From: Bacteroidota bacterium
Lineage (GTDB): Bacteria > Bacteroidota > Bacteroidia > Chitinophagales > Chitinophagaceae
Direction: 5' to 3'
Assembly: GCA_030706605.1 (NCBI GenBank)
Contig: JAUZOE010000010.1
Span: 43,556 to 107,555, forward strand
DNA length: 64,000 nucleotides
Shown here: piece by piece, positions 19,675 through 27,615 of the stretch
How positions within the stretch are numbered: position 1 is the first letter of the stretch
Layout of the letters: each line of letters starts with the position of its first letter
The notes under the pieces: model-generated
Database searches by the model: none
Seen by the model: the letters and a program-made list of their open reading frames with translations, nothing else
What the model was told of the DNA's origin: nothing
Made by a program: the position numbers and the translations under genes

Positions 19675-19734
19675 TAGTATTTATTTTTTGAATTTTTTTA
19701 TAATTCTTACCCTAAAGTATAAAAACGTTTTAAT

Positions 19735-22269
19735 CTAAAATGTTAAGTTTACTCCAAGAAAAATTCCGCCTTTTGGTGCACTATTATTCAACTCTGAAAG
19801 CCTTTTATAATAATCGATTGAAAAGACATGAAAAATATTTTCAATTCCAACACCTGCTTCCATAAAAGGCTGACTATTGGGAACTAAAAAAACGGAACCT
19901 TTATTATAGTCTTTATTTGCCTGCGACATACTTCCCTGGTAAGCATTGAACGAAAACCGTTGACGCCATCCTAGTTTTTTTATAAAAGGGATTTTGTCAA
20001 ATATTAGACCTCCCAGGTATAGCCTTGTGTGTAAACTAATATATTCATCAGTTGCATATTCATAAGGGAGCATGGTATTGAACAAATATTTGCTCGCAAC
20101 ATAATATTCATTACCGTTAGGGATATTCAAAAGAAGATAAGGCAATGTGCCAAAAGTTTTACCAGCCTCTATTTTGTAATATAGCAATGATTTGGGGGGT
20201 AATCTTAACCTTTGTTCTATCCCTATATTCACTTTTTTATATGAAAACTGGGCTTGTCCAAACTCTAAACCATAAATAAAATTCGCAGTAAATATGGGCT
20301 TATAAGTGTATAAGTAAATGCGATCATAATTAAATGTAATGCTTCTTTCCTCACCTGTATATCTGAAACTTAAAGATGCTTCTGCAACAGGTAATTTTCT
20401 TGCAGAAACACTATCCATTGGCTGTTCTGTTATCTTGTTTAATGGATGGTATGAAAAATTAAAAAAGGGAGTCAGTTCTTTGTAGGTTATTGAACCTGTA
20501 CTGCTTAACTTTTTTGAAATGTATTGTTCATGTTTGAGTAAAATTTGTTTTAAATAAACGCGTGTTGTGGGTATATTTTTTCTAAAAAAAGAACTTATCA
20601 AATTATCCTGGTCCAATTCGTCTTCCTGTTGTATTAAATAATCATAATCACTACTGGCAAACAAAGAAGTCTTTGTCCATTTGGCAGCATTCCATAAATA
20701 TTTTACTCCAAGGCCGCCTTGAATTTTTTGATCTTTTGTACCGTATGCGGCATATCCGTTTATATTTAATTTTTTGTTGAATCCCGGCAGAGTCCAGAAT
20801 CCTGTTCTTATACGCCATCCTTCAATTTTGTTGGTGCTTAGGAATGATGAATAGGGGCCGATACGGATTTTATTTCCGAAATCCCAATATCCGGTTCCAA
20901 TCAAACTGATTACTTTAGAATTTCTTTTGAAACGATTATTGTTTTGCAATGAATCTACCATCACATAAATACTCTTTTCATGTTCCGATAATGTATCCAA
21001 CCGGTTTTGTCGCCAATATGAATCAGGCTTTTCCAAATCAGAAGTTTGTTCATTTTTCATTTGCTTTATGGCCAATTCATCAGGAAGTGAGGAGTTGATT
21101 TTTATGTTACCGATTACAGTAGTATTTGCTGTTATTAGTCTTACGCTTTTTGAATTGGATTTTACCGGTATTCCTAACAAAGCTAAACCTGTTTCGAAAT
21201 TGACTACAGATTTATATTGGTAAGGCATATATTCATATTTGTTAGTAGTAGAATCAAGCACGAGTCGGTATTCTTCAGTATAATGAATATCATTAATGAA
21301 ATCAAGGTCAGCAGATTTGCTTAAATGCATTTCAATTTTTTTTATGGAATAAGTACTGTCATTAATCCATAATGTTCCAAAAAATGCATTTTCATATTTT
21401 TGTTTTGGAGTAAAATGTATTTTATATACTTTTTTACCATTCACCAAACTGCTGTCATCAAAATAGTAGTTGTAATAATTAAATGCTGTATTGCATAATG
21501 GGCTTGCATAGGTTTGATTGAAAATTTTCAGCCAATTATCATATATATTAAAACTAAAATTAAATTTATCAAAATGCCATAGCATTTTATCTGTTTGTAA
21601 ACCCAATGTTTTTTTAGCCAGGATATTTTCTTTTTCAATCTTTGGGTCAATGCTGTGGTATTTGTGGGATATGGTTTCAGAAAAATAGAGTGGTAAGCGA
21701 TTGCTGGCAGAATTTACTGTGTCTGAATTTCTATAAATTTTGATCACGAGAGATGCCAAACCTTTACCATAATCTTTTGAAATATTTAAATTACTTAAAT
21801 CAAGTTCATGCCGGAGATATTGTTGGTAACTATAACTTCTAAACCTGTCAGGATTATTATATATTTTATGGGCAATTACTTTTTTCATATACCTTTTGCC
21901 TGGTTCTTTGTCCCTATTATCTGATGTTATGATAATATCAGATAAAGTCTTCTCAGCAATTTTCATTTTCAATAAAAGATGAGTGGTTTTATCTTTTTGT
22001 AATTTATAGTTAAGTTGAGTATAGCCAATACTGGTAAGTTCTAATAAATTACTCCAATGAGAACTTTGGAAAAAAAATGAGCCATCATCTTTTGAAATGG
22101 TACCTCCTGAAATTCCATTTAAATGGATGCTTACATTTTTGAGAGGCAATTCTGTATTTGCATCAATAATATTCCCAGAAATGATAATTGGCTGACAATA
22201 AATATTATGAGAAAAAAAGAAAGTTGTGATAATAATAAAGAAAATAGATTTCAGGTACAAACATTGCAT
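19735..22269 (-). CDS. DUF5686 outer-membrane protein with carboxypeptidase-like regulatory domain, copy A
   Basis: 844 residues. There is a signal peptide (about 1-25), then a carboxypeptidase-regulatory-like domain (about 28-110, with the ISGNIIDANTELPLKNVSI strand pattern), and the long DUF5686 region with many aromatic beta strands to the C-terminus (ends GVNLTF). Such proteins are outer-membrane barrels of unknown function common in Bacteroidota. It is transcribed away from an ECF sigma-factor gene, with 246 bases between start codons, and is followed by a sterol-desaturase-family gene. The paralogue at 36379-38904 matches along its whole length. Confidence 0.9.
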   Translation of the reverse strand: MQCLYLKSIFFIIITTFFFSHNIYCQPIIISGNIIDANTELPLKNVSIHLNGISGGTISKDDGSFFFQSSHWSNLLELTSIGYTQLNYKLQKDKTTHLLLKMKIAEKTLSDIIITSDNRDKEPGKRYMKKVIAHKIYNNPDRFRSYSYQQYLRHELDLSNLNISKDYGKGLASLVIKIYRNSDTVNSASNRLPLYFSETISHKYHSIDPKIEKENILAKKTLGLQTDKMLWHFDKFNFSFNIYDNWLKIFNQTYASPLCNTAFNYYNYYFDDSSLVNGKKVYKIHFTPKQKYENAFFGTLWINDSTYSIKKIEMHLSKSADLDFINDIHYTEEYRLVLDSTTNKYEYMPYQYKSVVNFETGLALLGIPVKSNSKSVRLITANTTVIGNIKINSSLPDELAIKQMKNEQTSDLEKPDSYWRQNRLDTLSEHEKSIYVMVDSLQNNNRFKRNSKVISLIGTGYWDFGNKIRIGPYSSFLSTNKIEGWRIRTGFWTLPGFNKKLNINGYAAYGTKDQKIQGGLGVKYLWNAAKWTKTSLFASSDYDYLIQQEDELDQDNLISSFFRKNIPTTRVYLKQILLKHEQYISKKLSSTGSITYKELTPFFNFSYHPLNKITEQPMDSVSARKLPVAEASLSFRYTGEERSITFNYDRIYLYTYKPIFTANFIYGLEFGQAQFSYKKVNIGIEQRLRLPPKSLLYYKIEAGKTFGTLPYLLLNIPNGNEYYVASKYLFNTMLPYEYATDEYISLHTRLYLGGLIFDKIPFIKKLGWRQRFSFNAYQGSMSQANKDYNKGSVFLVPNSQPFMEAGVGIENIFHVFSIDYYKRLSELNNSAPKGGIFLGVNLTF

Positions 22270-22346
22270 AATATGTAGATAAAATTAACGGACTTGAATA
22301 ATCAAGTTCATGCACAAGAGTATTGTTGATGTTTTTTATGAAAAGG

Positions 22347-22435
22347 TTGGGTAAATGAAAAGCTAAATTAGTATATTTTTATCAAAATATTGGATGAAAT
22401 ATTTAAATGAACATCTATATTACTCCAGTATTTCA
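22347..22435. promoter_or_regulatory. Shared intergenic elements of cassette A
   Basis: Two short sequences here recur between the divergent genes of cassette B: TTGGGTAAAT at 22347-22356 (TTGGGTTAAAT at 38998) and ATTACTCCAGTATT at 22419-22432 (identical at 39070). The second is flanked by an inverted repeat TGAAATA (22395-22401) / TATTTCA (22429-22435). Conservation within otherwise diverged spacer suggests a promoter or operator for the sigma-factor or DUF5686 genes. Confidence 0.5.
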
Positions 22436-22515
22436 TATTAATAACCCTATCACTAAAACATTTAGAATGATTGGAAATTTTTTCTCACCCAACTAATTGT
22501 CTATACCATACAACT

Positions 22516-23100
22516 ATGCTAACAGACATGCCTGATTTTTTGGAAAAAACTAAGGAATTAATACAAAGTTGTATTGAGGGGGATAGGAATGCTCAAAGCA
22601 GGCTGTATGAATTGTATGCCCCAAAAATGTTCCCTGTCTGTTTACGCTATGCAAAAAACAGGGAAGAGGCTGAGGAAATAATCCAGGAAGGGTTTGTAAA
22701 AGTTTTCAAATCATTGCATAGCTTTAAGTTTGCAGGTTCATTTGAAGGCTGGATCAGGAAAATTATGTTATATACTTCGATTGCCCATTATCGCGCCAAA
22801 ATAAAATTGCATCCTGTAATTAATATTGAGACCGCGGATATTCAGGGGGTTAAAAGCGAAGATATTATTGGCAGGATTGGGGAAAAAGAATTATTAAAAA
22901 TGGTGCAGGCGTTGCCGCCGGCTTATAGATTGGTATTTAACCTGTATGTTTTTGAAGGCCTTAAACACCGTGAAATTGCACAGGAATTGGGTATTTCAGA
23001 AGGTACTTCAAAATCTAATTTTTTCGATGCAAAAGTGATTTTACAAAGGGCCGTTGCTAACAGTATGAAAATTGCTAATCAAAATTCTTTGAATGGATAA
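22516..23100 (+). CDS. ECF-type RNA polymerase sigma factor, copy A
   Basis: 194 residues from the ATG at 22516. A TTG at 22471 would add 15 residues, and the paralogue's longer N-terminus leaves this open. Region 2 is clear (RYAKNREEAEEIIQEGFVKVFKSL, then FEGWIRKIMLYTS) and region 4 has the helix-turn-helix LKHREIAQELGISEGTSKS. It directs RNA polymerase to a small regulon, perhaps including its own divergent neighbours. The stop overlaps the start of the next gene by eight bases, the usual arrangement of an ECF sigma factor and its membrane regulator. Confidence 0.92.
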   Translation: MLTDMPDFLEKTKELIQSCIEGDRNAQSRLYELYAPKMFPVCLRYAKNREEAEEIIQEGFVKVFKSLHSFKFAGSFEGWIRKIMLYTSIAHYRAKIKLHPVINIETADIQGVKSEDIIGRIGEKELLKMVQALPPAYRLVFNLYVFEGLKHREIAQELGISEGTSKSNFFDAKVILQRAVANSMKIANQNSLNG

Positions 23101-24613
23101 AAATTTACAAAATATAGAAGACTTATTCAGAAAAGGGCTTACAGGCAAAGAGGAAATGCCTCCCCCGGAAGTTTGGGAAGCTATTGATAAAAAATTGGGC
23201 AATGATAATATTGTACGAATAAAATACAAGTATAATCAACTAAAAAAGGCCACCATCTTTTTGGCTATACTTTTATCGGGTTTTATTGTTTATTTTCTTT
23301 TTTACAAGTATAATCATCATCATGAACTGGCAAAACAAAATAGAGCAGATACCATTCAAAATTCAATAGGAAAAAATAAAAATAATTCTGAAGCGCAAGA
23401 AAATAAAACAACTACTTTAAATAAGCCAATTGATTCTTTAAATTTAATTCCTGGTAATCAAAATTCTATTACCGGTATTGAAAATAAAATTATCACTAAA
23501 GATATTCTTAAAACAGAAACAAGTAATAATCTTCCTGCAAAAAAAGATATAGGTTCAGGCAAGAATACTGCGCCAGTTATCCCAAATGACGTTTCAAATT
23601 CTTCCAACGAAAAGGAGGATAAATTTACCGGAAGTAATCCGCATCATACGGAAACAATAAAAACACCTGGTCGAAATGTGAATGAACAGGTCGTAGCCGC
23701 AAATGTTTCAAGGTATGAAACTGGAAAAAAATTACCATTGAAGCAATTATATGCTATGCCCATAACAGGAATAGTTTATACAGCAAATTGGGTTAATTCA
23801 AAATCAATAATTGAACCTTTAGTTGATATAATTCGGGTAAGAGGAAGCAACGATCATAATTCAAAAATAACGTCACCAACAGCATTTCAAAGCTCACGTT
23901 TTTCTATCACAGGATTTTTTTCGCCTGATATTCCATTTAATCAATTGCATGACGATAAATCGGGCAACAATAGATACAATGCTGATAGTATTGAGAAAAA
24001 TGAAAATCAATCATTTTCATCAACTTTAGGAGTGCTGATTGATTATAAAGTGAGTCCACATTGGAGTTTGCAATCGGGGCTTACTCTTTCAACGACTCAT
24101 TTTGATATTGATCCTGAAACCATTTATGCGCAGAGAGATAATACCGGGAATGTAAAATTTCGTTTGAATACTTCTTCCGGATATGGTTATATATCGCCTT
24201 CTTTCAACCCTAATCCGAGAGTAGGGGATAGCTTACATACAACTTATTCGTCACACACTTTGCAATACCTTGGATTGCCGGTAGCCGTGAAATATAATGT
24301 TGACAAGGGGAAATTTACGATTAATGCAATGGCGGGTATTTCAATTAATTTTTTGACCAATGGAGCCATCAGGACTTTATTAAGAAAAGGAAATGAGGAT
24401 GAAACCGAACATACCAATCATATTCACGGATTGAAACCAATTTATTTTAGTGTATTAACTGGCTTAGGCGTGGATTATAAGTTAAATAAAAAATTTGCTT
24501 TAACTTTTAATCCTTCACTTAGGTTAGCATTAAATTCTATCAATAAAGATGTTCCTGTTCATTCTTTCCCTAAATCTTTCGGGTTATCTTTTGGTTTGAA
24601 AATGGAATTATAA
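23093..24613 (+). CDS. Membrane-anchored anti-sigma-like protein with C-terminal outer-membrane barrel domain, copy A
   Basis: 506 residues. The N-terminal cytoplasmic segment (about 1-52) begins NLQNIEDLFRKGL and has the PPPEVWEAIDKKL motif seen in Bacteroidota membrane anti-sigma proteins. One membrane helix follows (about 54-74), then a long N/K/T-rich, low-complexity stretch (about 75-265). A C-terminal region with barrel-type strands (about 270-506) resembles the PorT/outer-membrane-beta-barrel families. It overlaps the sigma gene by eight bases. The idea that it restrains the sigma factor is inferred from context; joining an inner-membrane helix to a barrel is unusual. Confidence 0.8.
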   Translation: MDKNLQNIEDLFRKGLTGKEEMPPPEVWEAIDKKLGNDNIVRIKYKYNQLKKATIFLAILLSGFIVYFLFYKYNHHHELAKQNRADTIQNSIGKNKNNSEAQENKTTTLNKPIDSLNLIPGNQNSITGIENKIITKDILKTETSNNLPAKKDIGSGKNTAPVIPNDVSNSSNEKEDKFTGSNPHHTETIKTPGRNVNEQVVAANVSRYETGKKLPLKQLYAMPITGIVYTANWVNSKSIIEPLVDIIRVRGSNDHNSKITSPTAFQSSRFSITGFFSPDIPFNQLHDDKSGNNRYNADSIEKNENQSFSSTLGVLIDYKVSPHWSLQSGLTLSTTHFDIDPETIYAQRDNTGNVKFRLNTSSGYGYISPSFNPNPRVGDSLHTTYSSHTLQYLGLPVAVKYNVDKGKFTINAMAGISINFLTNGAIRTLLRKGNEDETEHTNHIHGLKPIYFSVLTGLGVDYKLNKKFALTFNPSLRLALNSINKDVPVHSFPKSFGLSFGLKMEL

Positions 24614-24747
24614 ACAACAATTCTTTTTCTTTGTTCATTAATTTTCAACCTGGAAATTAATTCAATTTATTTCACCCTTATCCGTGATTAATAAATCATC
24701 CTTTTTCAACTTTCCATAACTTTTCTTCGTTTGTAAAATTACTCTTT

Positions 24748-24782
24748 CTTCAAATTCTCTCCAGAATCGGGTTATAAGTTTG
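24748..24782 (+). promoter_or_regulatory. Promoter of the PepSY-like gene at 24812
   Basis: CTTCAAA at 24748-24754, a 20-base spacer, and a Bacteroidota -7 box TAAGTTTG at 24775-24782. The same arrangement with the same spacing lies upstream of the related gene at 32860. The predicted start of transcription is about 23 bases before the ATG. Confidence 0.5.
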
Positions 24783-24811
24783 TATAAATTAAATAATAAA
24801 AAACAAACAAT

Positions 24812-25258
24812 ATGAAAAAGATTATAGGACTTGCAGCAATATTATTCGCAATGAGCAGCACTACATTTGCACAGGAAAACGAAAGCAGGGAAAAGGTAAA
24901 TGTTCCTTCTTCTGTCAGATCTGCACTCCATAGCAAATATCCGGAATCCCATACCTATCATATTACCTGGGAAAAGGAAAAAGGTAATTACGAAGCCAAC
25001 TGGGGAGGAAAAGACGGCGAGGCCAATTCGGTTCAATTTACTCCTAAGGGTGAATTTATTGAAATCGTAAAAGCAATCCCTTCAAGTGAACTTCCAAAAT
25101 CTATTTTAACTTATGTAGCAAACCATTACAAAGGTGCAAAATTAGGTGACATGGGAAAAGTAAATGATGCTAAAGGAAAAACTTCATACGAAGTGGAGAT
25201 TCACGGTAAAGATGTTATTTTTGATGAGAATGGGAATTTCGTAAAAGAAGAAAAATAA
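24812..25258 (+). CDS. PepSY-like secreted protein (DUF2874 type), copy 1
   Basis: 148 residues with a signal peptide (about 1-20, ending TFAQ). Two PepSY-like half-repeats follow: one begins VPSSVRSALHSKYPES and contains the HITWEKEKGNYEANW strand; the other begins LPKSILTYVANHYKG and ends in the YEVEIHGKDVIFDENGNF strand. These small periplasmic proteins are common in Bacteroidota; their function is not established. The gene has its own promoter and terminator. It sits just past sigma cassette A, and relatives lie near cassette B. Confidence 0.86.
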   Translation: MKKIIGLAAILFAMSSTTFAQENESREKVNVPSSVRSALHSKYPESHTYHITWEKEKGNYEANWGGKDGEANSVQFTPKGEFIEIVKAIPSSELPKSILTYVANHYKGAKLGDMGKVNDAKGKTSYEVEIHGKDVIFDENGNFVKEEK

Positions 25259-25278
25259 AAAATAATAATTTGGATCAT

Positions 25279-25312
25279 AAAAGCTATTTCGATCTTTACG
25301 GAATAGCTTTTT
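25279..25312 (+). terminator. Rho-independent terminator after the PepSY-like gene
   Basis: A ten-base stem AAAAGCTATT (25279-25288) / AATAGCTTTT (25302-25311) with a 13-base loop, running into a short T tract. It separates the PepSY-like gene from the efflux operon, whose first ATG is at 25323. Confidence 0.82.
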
Positions 25313-25322
25313 ATTAAAAGGT

Positions 25323-26567
25323 ATGAATAAAAAATTACTGGTAATAATTCTTGTTTTTGCTATTCCGTTATTTTCTATTGCGCAAAATAGGGACCTCAAT
25401 TATTTTATTGATAATTCAGTTATTAATAACCCTCTGAGTACGCAATCCCAAAATCTGATTTTGGCAAATAGTATAGACAGTCAATTGATAGTTGCAGCTA
25501 ATAAATTTCAAATAACAGGAAACGGGAACGCCTATTATGCGCCGGTTTTGAATGGTTATGGTTATGATGCAGCCATCACCAATGGACAGCAGCTTTCTGC
25601 CCTGGTAGCCATCACTAAACAAATTAATAACAAACGAAACCTGGGACTTCAGTTTAAAGATCTTCAATTACAGAAAGATTCTTTAAATATATCATCTGCT
25701 ATTTCCCGGCAGGATATTAGGAAGGCGATCGTTAACCAATATATCATTACTTATGGAGATCAGCTTCAACTCGATTTTAATGATGAAGTAATTAACCTGC
25801 TTACCAACGAAGAGGCTATCTTAAAAAAACTGGCACAACAAAATGTTTATAAACAAGCGGATTATTTATCCTTCCTGGTTACGCTTCAACAGCAACAATT
25901 AACGCGCAACCAACTTTTTGTTCAATATAAAAATAACTATGCGACACTTAATTATCTTGCCGGAATAATTGATACCACTACTGCGACCCTTAATCCGCCT
26001 GACATTGAAGTGGTAAAGAATTTTGACAAGGCAAATTCTCCTTTTTTTTTGAATTATAAAATTGACAGCCTCCGTATTTTGAATCAACGTTCTATTGTTG
26101 ATGTTGGTTACCGCCCGAAAATAAATTTGTTTGCTGATGCAGGTTATCAATCTTCTTTTATACTAACGCCCTATAAAAATTTTGGTTATAATGTAGGTAT
26201 CAATTTGTCCATTCCTATTTATGACGGACATCAGAAGCAATTACAATATTCAAAACTCAATATTGCTGAACGAACCCGGGAGAAGCAAAAAGAATTTTTC
26301 AGCAAACAGTTTCAGCAACAAATACAACAATTAGAACAACAATTAAATGATCTTAACAATCTTGCCGGGCCTATCAATCAACAGATAAAGTATTTACAAA
26401 CCCTGATACAGGTAAATGGAAAATTGCTGGAAACAGGTGACATAAAAATTACAGATTATGTACTGGCTTTAAACAATTATATTACCTCTAAAAACCTGGT
26501 GGTGCAAAATAAAATTGCCCGGTATTTTGTAATTCATCAACTTAATTATTGGAATCTGAAACAATAA
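25323..26567 (+). CDS. TolC-family outer-membrane efflux protein
   Basis: 414 residues with a signal peptide (about 1-20, ending SIAQ). Long alpha-helical hairpins rich in Q, L and N follow, in two pseudo-repeats (about 100-215 and 310-414), with the strand segments of TolC between them (for example FGYNVGINLSIPIYDG near residue 285). TolC proteins form the outer-membrane channel of tripartite pumps. It is shorter than E. coli TolC. It is the first gene of a tolC-MFP-RND operon; the next gene begins two bases after its stop. Confidence 0.9.
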   Translation: MNKKLLVIILVFAIPLFSIAQNRDLNYFIDNSVINNPLSTQSQNLILANSIDSQLIVAANKFQITGNGNAYYAPVLNGYGYDAAITNGQQLSALVAITKQINNKRNLGLQFKDLQLQKDSLNISSAISRQDIRKAIVNQYIITYGDQLQLDFNDEVINLLTNEEAILKKLAQQNVYKQADYLSFLVTLQQQQLTRNQLFVQYKNNYATLNYLAGIIDTTTATLNPPDIEVVKNFDKANSPFFLNYKIDSLRILNQRSIVDVGYRPKINLFADAGYQSSFILTPYKNFGYNVGINLSIPIYDGHQKQLQYSKLNIAERTREKQKEFFSKQFQQQIQQLEQQLNDLNNLAGPINQQIKYLQTLIQVNGKLLETGDIKITDYVLALNNYITSKNLVVQNKIARYFVIHQLNYWNLKQ

Positions 26568-26569
26568 AA

Positions 26570-27502
26570 ATGAAAAAATATATCAATCAATCACTTTTAC
26601 TGTTCTTTTCTTTTGCAATTGTTTTCATGGGATGTAAACAAAAAGATTCATCTGCAACCCCGGATTCTCCTGAAGAACCTCGTACACCCGTTACAGTTAC
26701 CTCTGTTAGTTATGAGCCTTTGGAAGAATCTGTTGACCTCAATGCAACTTCAGCTTACCTGCAGAAAAACTTTGTAAAATCTAACCTGAACGGCTATATA
26801 GAAAAAGCCAATATTAAGTTTGGTGATTTTGTAAACAGAGGGGAAACATTATTTGTTTTAAAAACAAAGGAAGCAACAGCTATTGGCAATTCAGTAAATA
26901 ATTTAAATCCTGATTTTAAGTTTTCGGGTGTGAATGTCATAAAGGCTAACGCAAGTGGCTATGTAACTGAGCTCAACCACCAGGCAGGTGATTATGTGCA
27001 GGATGGCGAACAACTTGCCGCAATCAGTGATTCAAGGAGTTTTGTTTTTGTTATGAATGTCCCTTACGAAGATAAACAATATGTTGCCCTGGGAAAGCAG
27101 GTGCAGCTTACTTTACCGGATGGCGAGCGCTTAACGGCTACTGTGCAGTCTTCTTTACCCATGGTAGATTCAATATCTCAAACGCAGGCTGTTTCTTTAA
27201 AAGTAAATTCTCCTCATCCTATCCCGGTGAATTTAGTGGCAAAAGTAAAAATTGTAAAAATGGCTAAAACTGCAGGAGCCATTTTAGATAAAAAAGCAGT
27301 TTTATCTGATGAAACTTTAAATACTTTTTGGGTGATGAAATTGATTAACGATAGCACTGCAGTAAAAGTTCCTATTGAAAAAGGAATAGAAACGAATGAC
27401 AATGTAGAAATCCTTTCACCAAAATTTTCTGTTCAGGATAAGATTTTATTAAGTGGAAATTATGGTTTGCCTGACACGGCATTGGTGATAGTGAATAAAT
27501 AG
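26570..27502 (+). CDS. RND efflux periplasmic adaptor (membrane-fusion lipoprotein)
   Basis: 310 residues from the ATG at 26570, chosen because it gives a lipoprotein signal (FMGC). The biotinyl-lipoyl half-motifs (about 70-100 and 125-155), the beta-barrel domain and the membrane-proximal domain are present. The alpha-helical hairpin that normally separates the two lipoyl halves is almost absent: only about 25 residues join GETLFVLKTKEA to VIKANASGYVTEL. Such short adaptors must dock to TolC differently. It lies between the TolC and RND genes. Confidence 0.9.
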   Translation: MKKYINQSLLLFFSFAIVFMGCKQKDSSATPDSPEEPRTPVTVTSVSYEPLEESVDLNATSAYLQKNFVKSNLNGYIEKANIKFGDFVNRGETLFVLKTKEATAIGNSVNNLNPDFKFSGVNVIKANASGYVTELNHQAGDYVQDGEQLAAISDSRSFVFVMNVPYEDKQYVALGKQVQLTLPDGERLTATVQSSLPMVDSISQTQAVSLKVNSPHPIPVNLVAKVKIVKMAKTAGAILDKKAVLSDETLNTFWVMKLINDSTAVKVPIEKGIETNDNVEILSPKFSVQDKILLSGNYGLPDTALVIVNK

Positions 27503-27578
27503 TCAGCAGTCAATAAAAATGAATAGTGATTATGAATAACAAAAACATCAAAATTTAAAAACTTCTTAATACTCCATG

Positions 27579-27610
27579 TCCCTCTTCCTTTGGAGAGGGG
27601 TTGGGGTGAG
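27579..27610 (+). repeat. REP-like palindromic element just before the RND gene
   Basis: A GC-rich island in AT-rich DNA: CCCTCTTCC, TTT, GGAGAGGGG, then TTGGGGTGAGG. The first two arms form an eight-pair stem with one bulged T. Closely similar elements (CCCTCTCC...GGAGAGGG then GGGGTGAGG) are known to me as dispersed repeats in many Bacteroidota genomes. It ends six bases before the RND start codon, so it may influence translation of that gene. Confidence 0.6.
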
Positions 27611-27615
27611 GCCTC

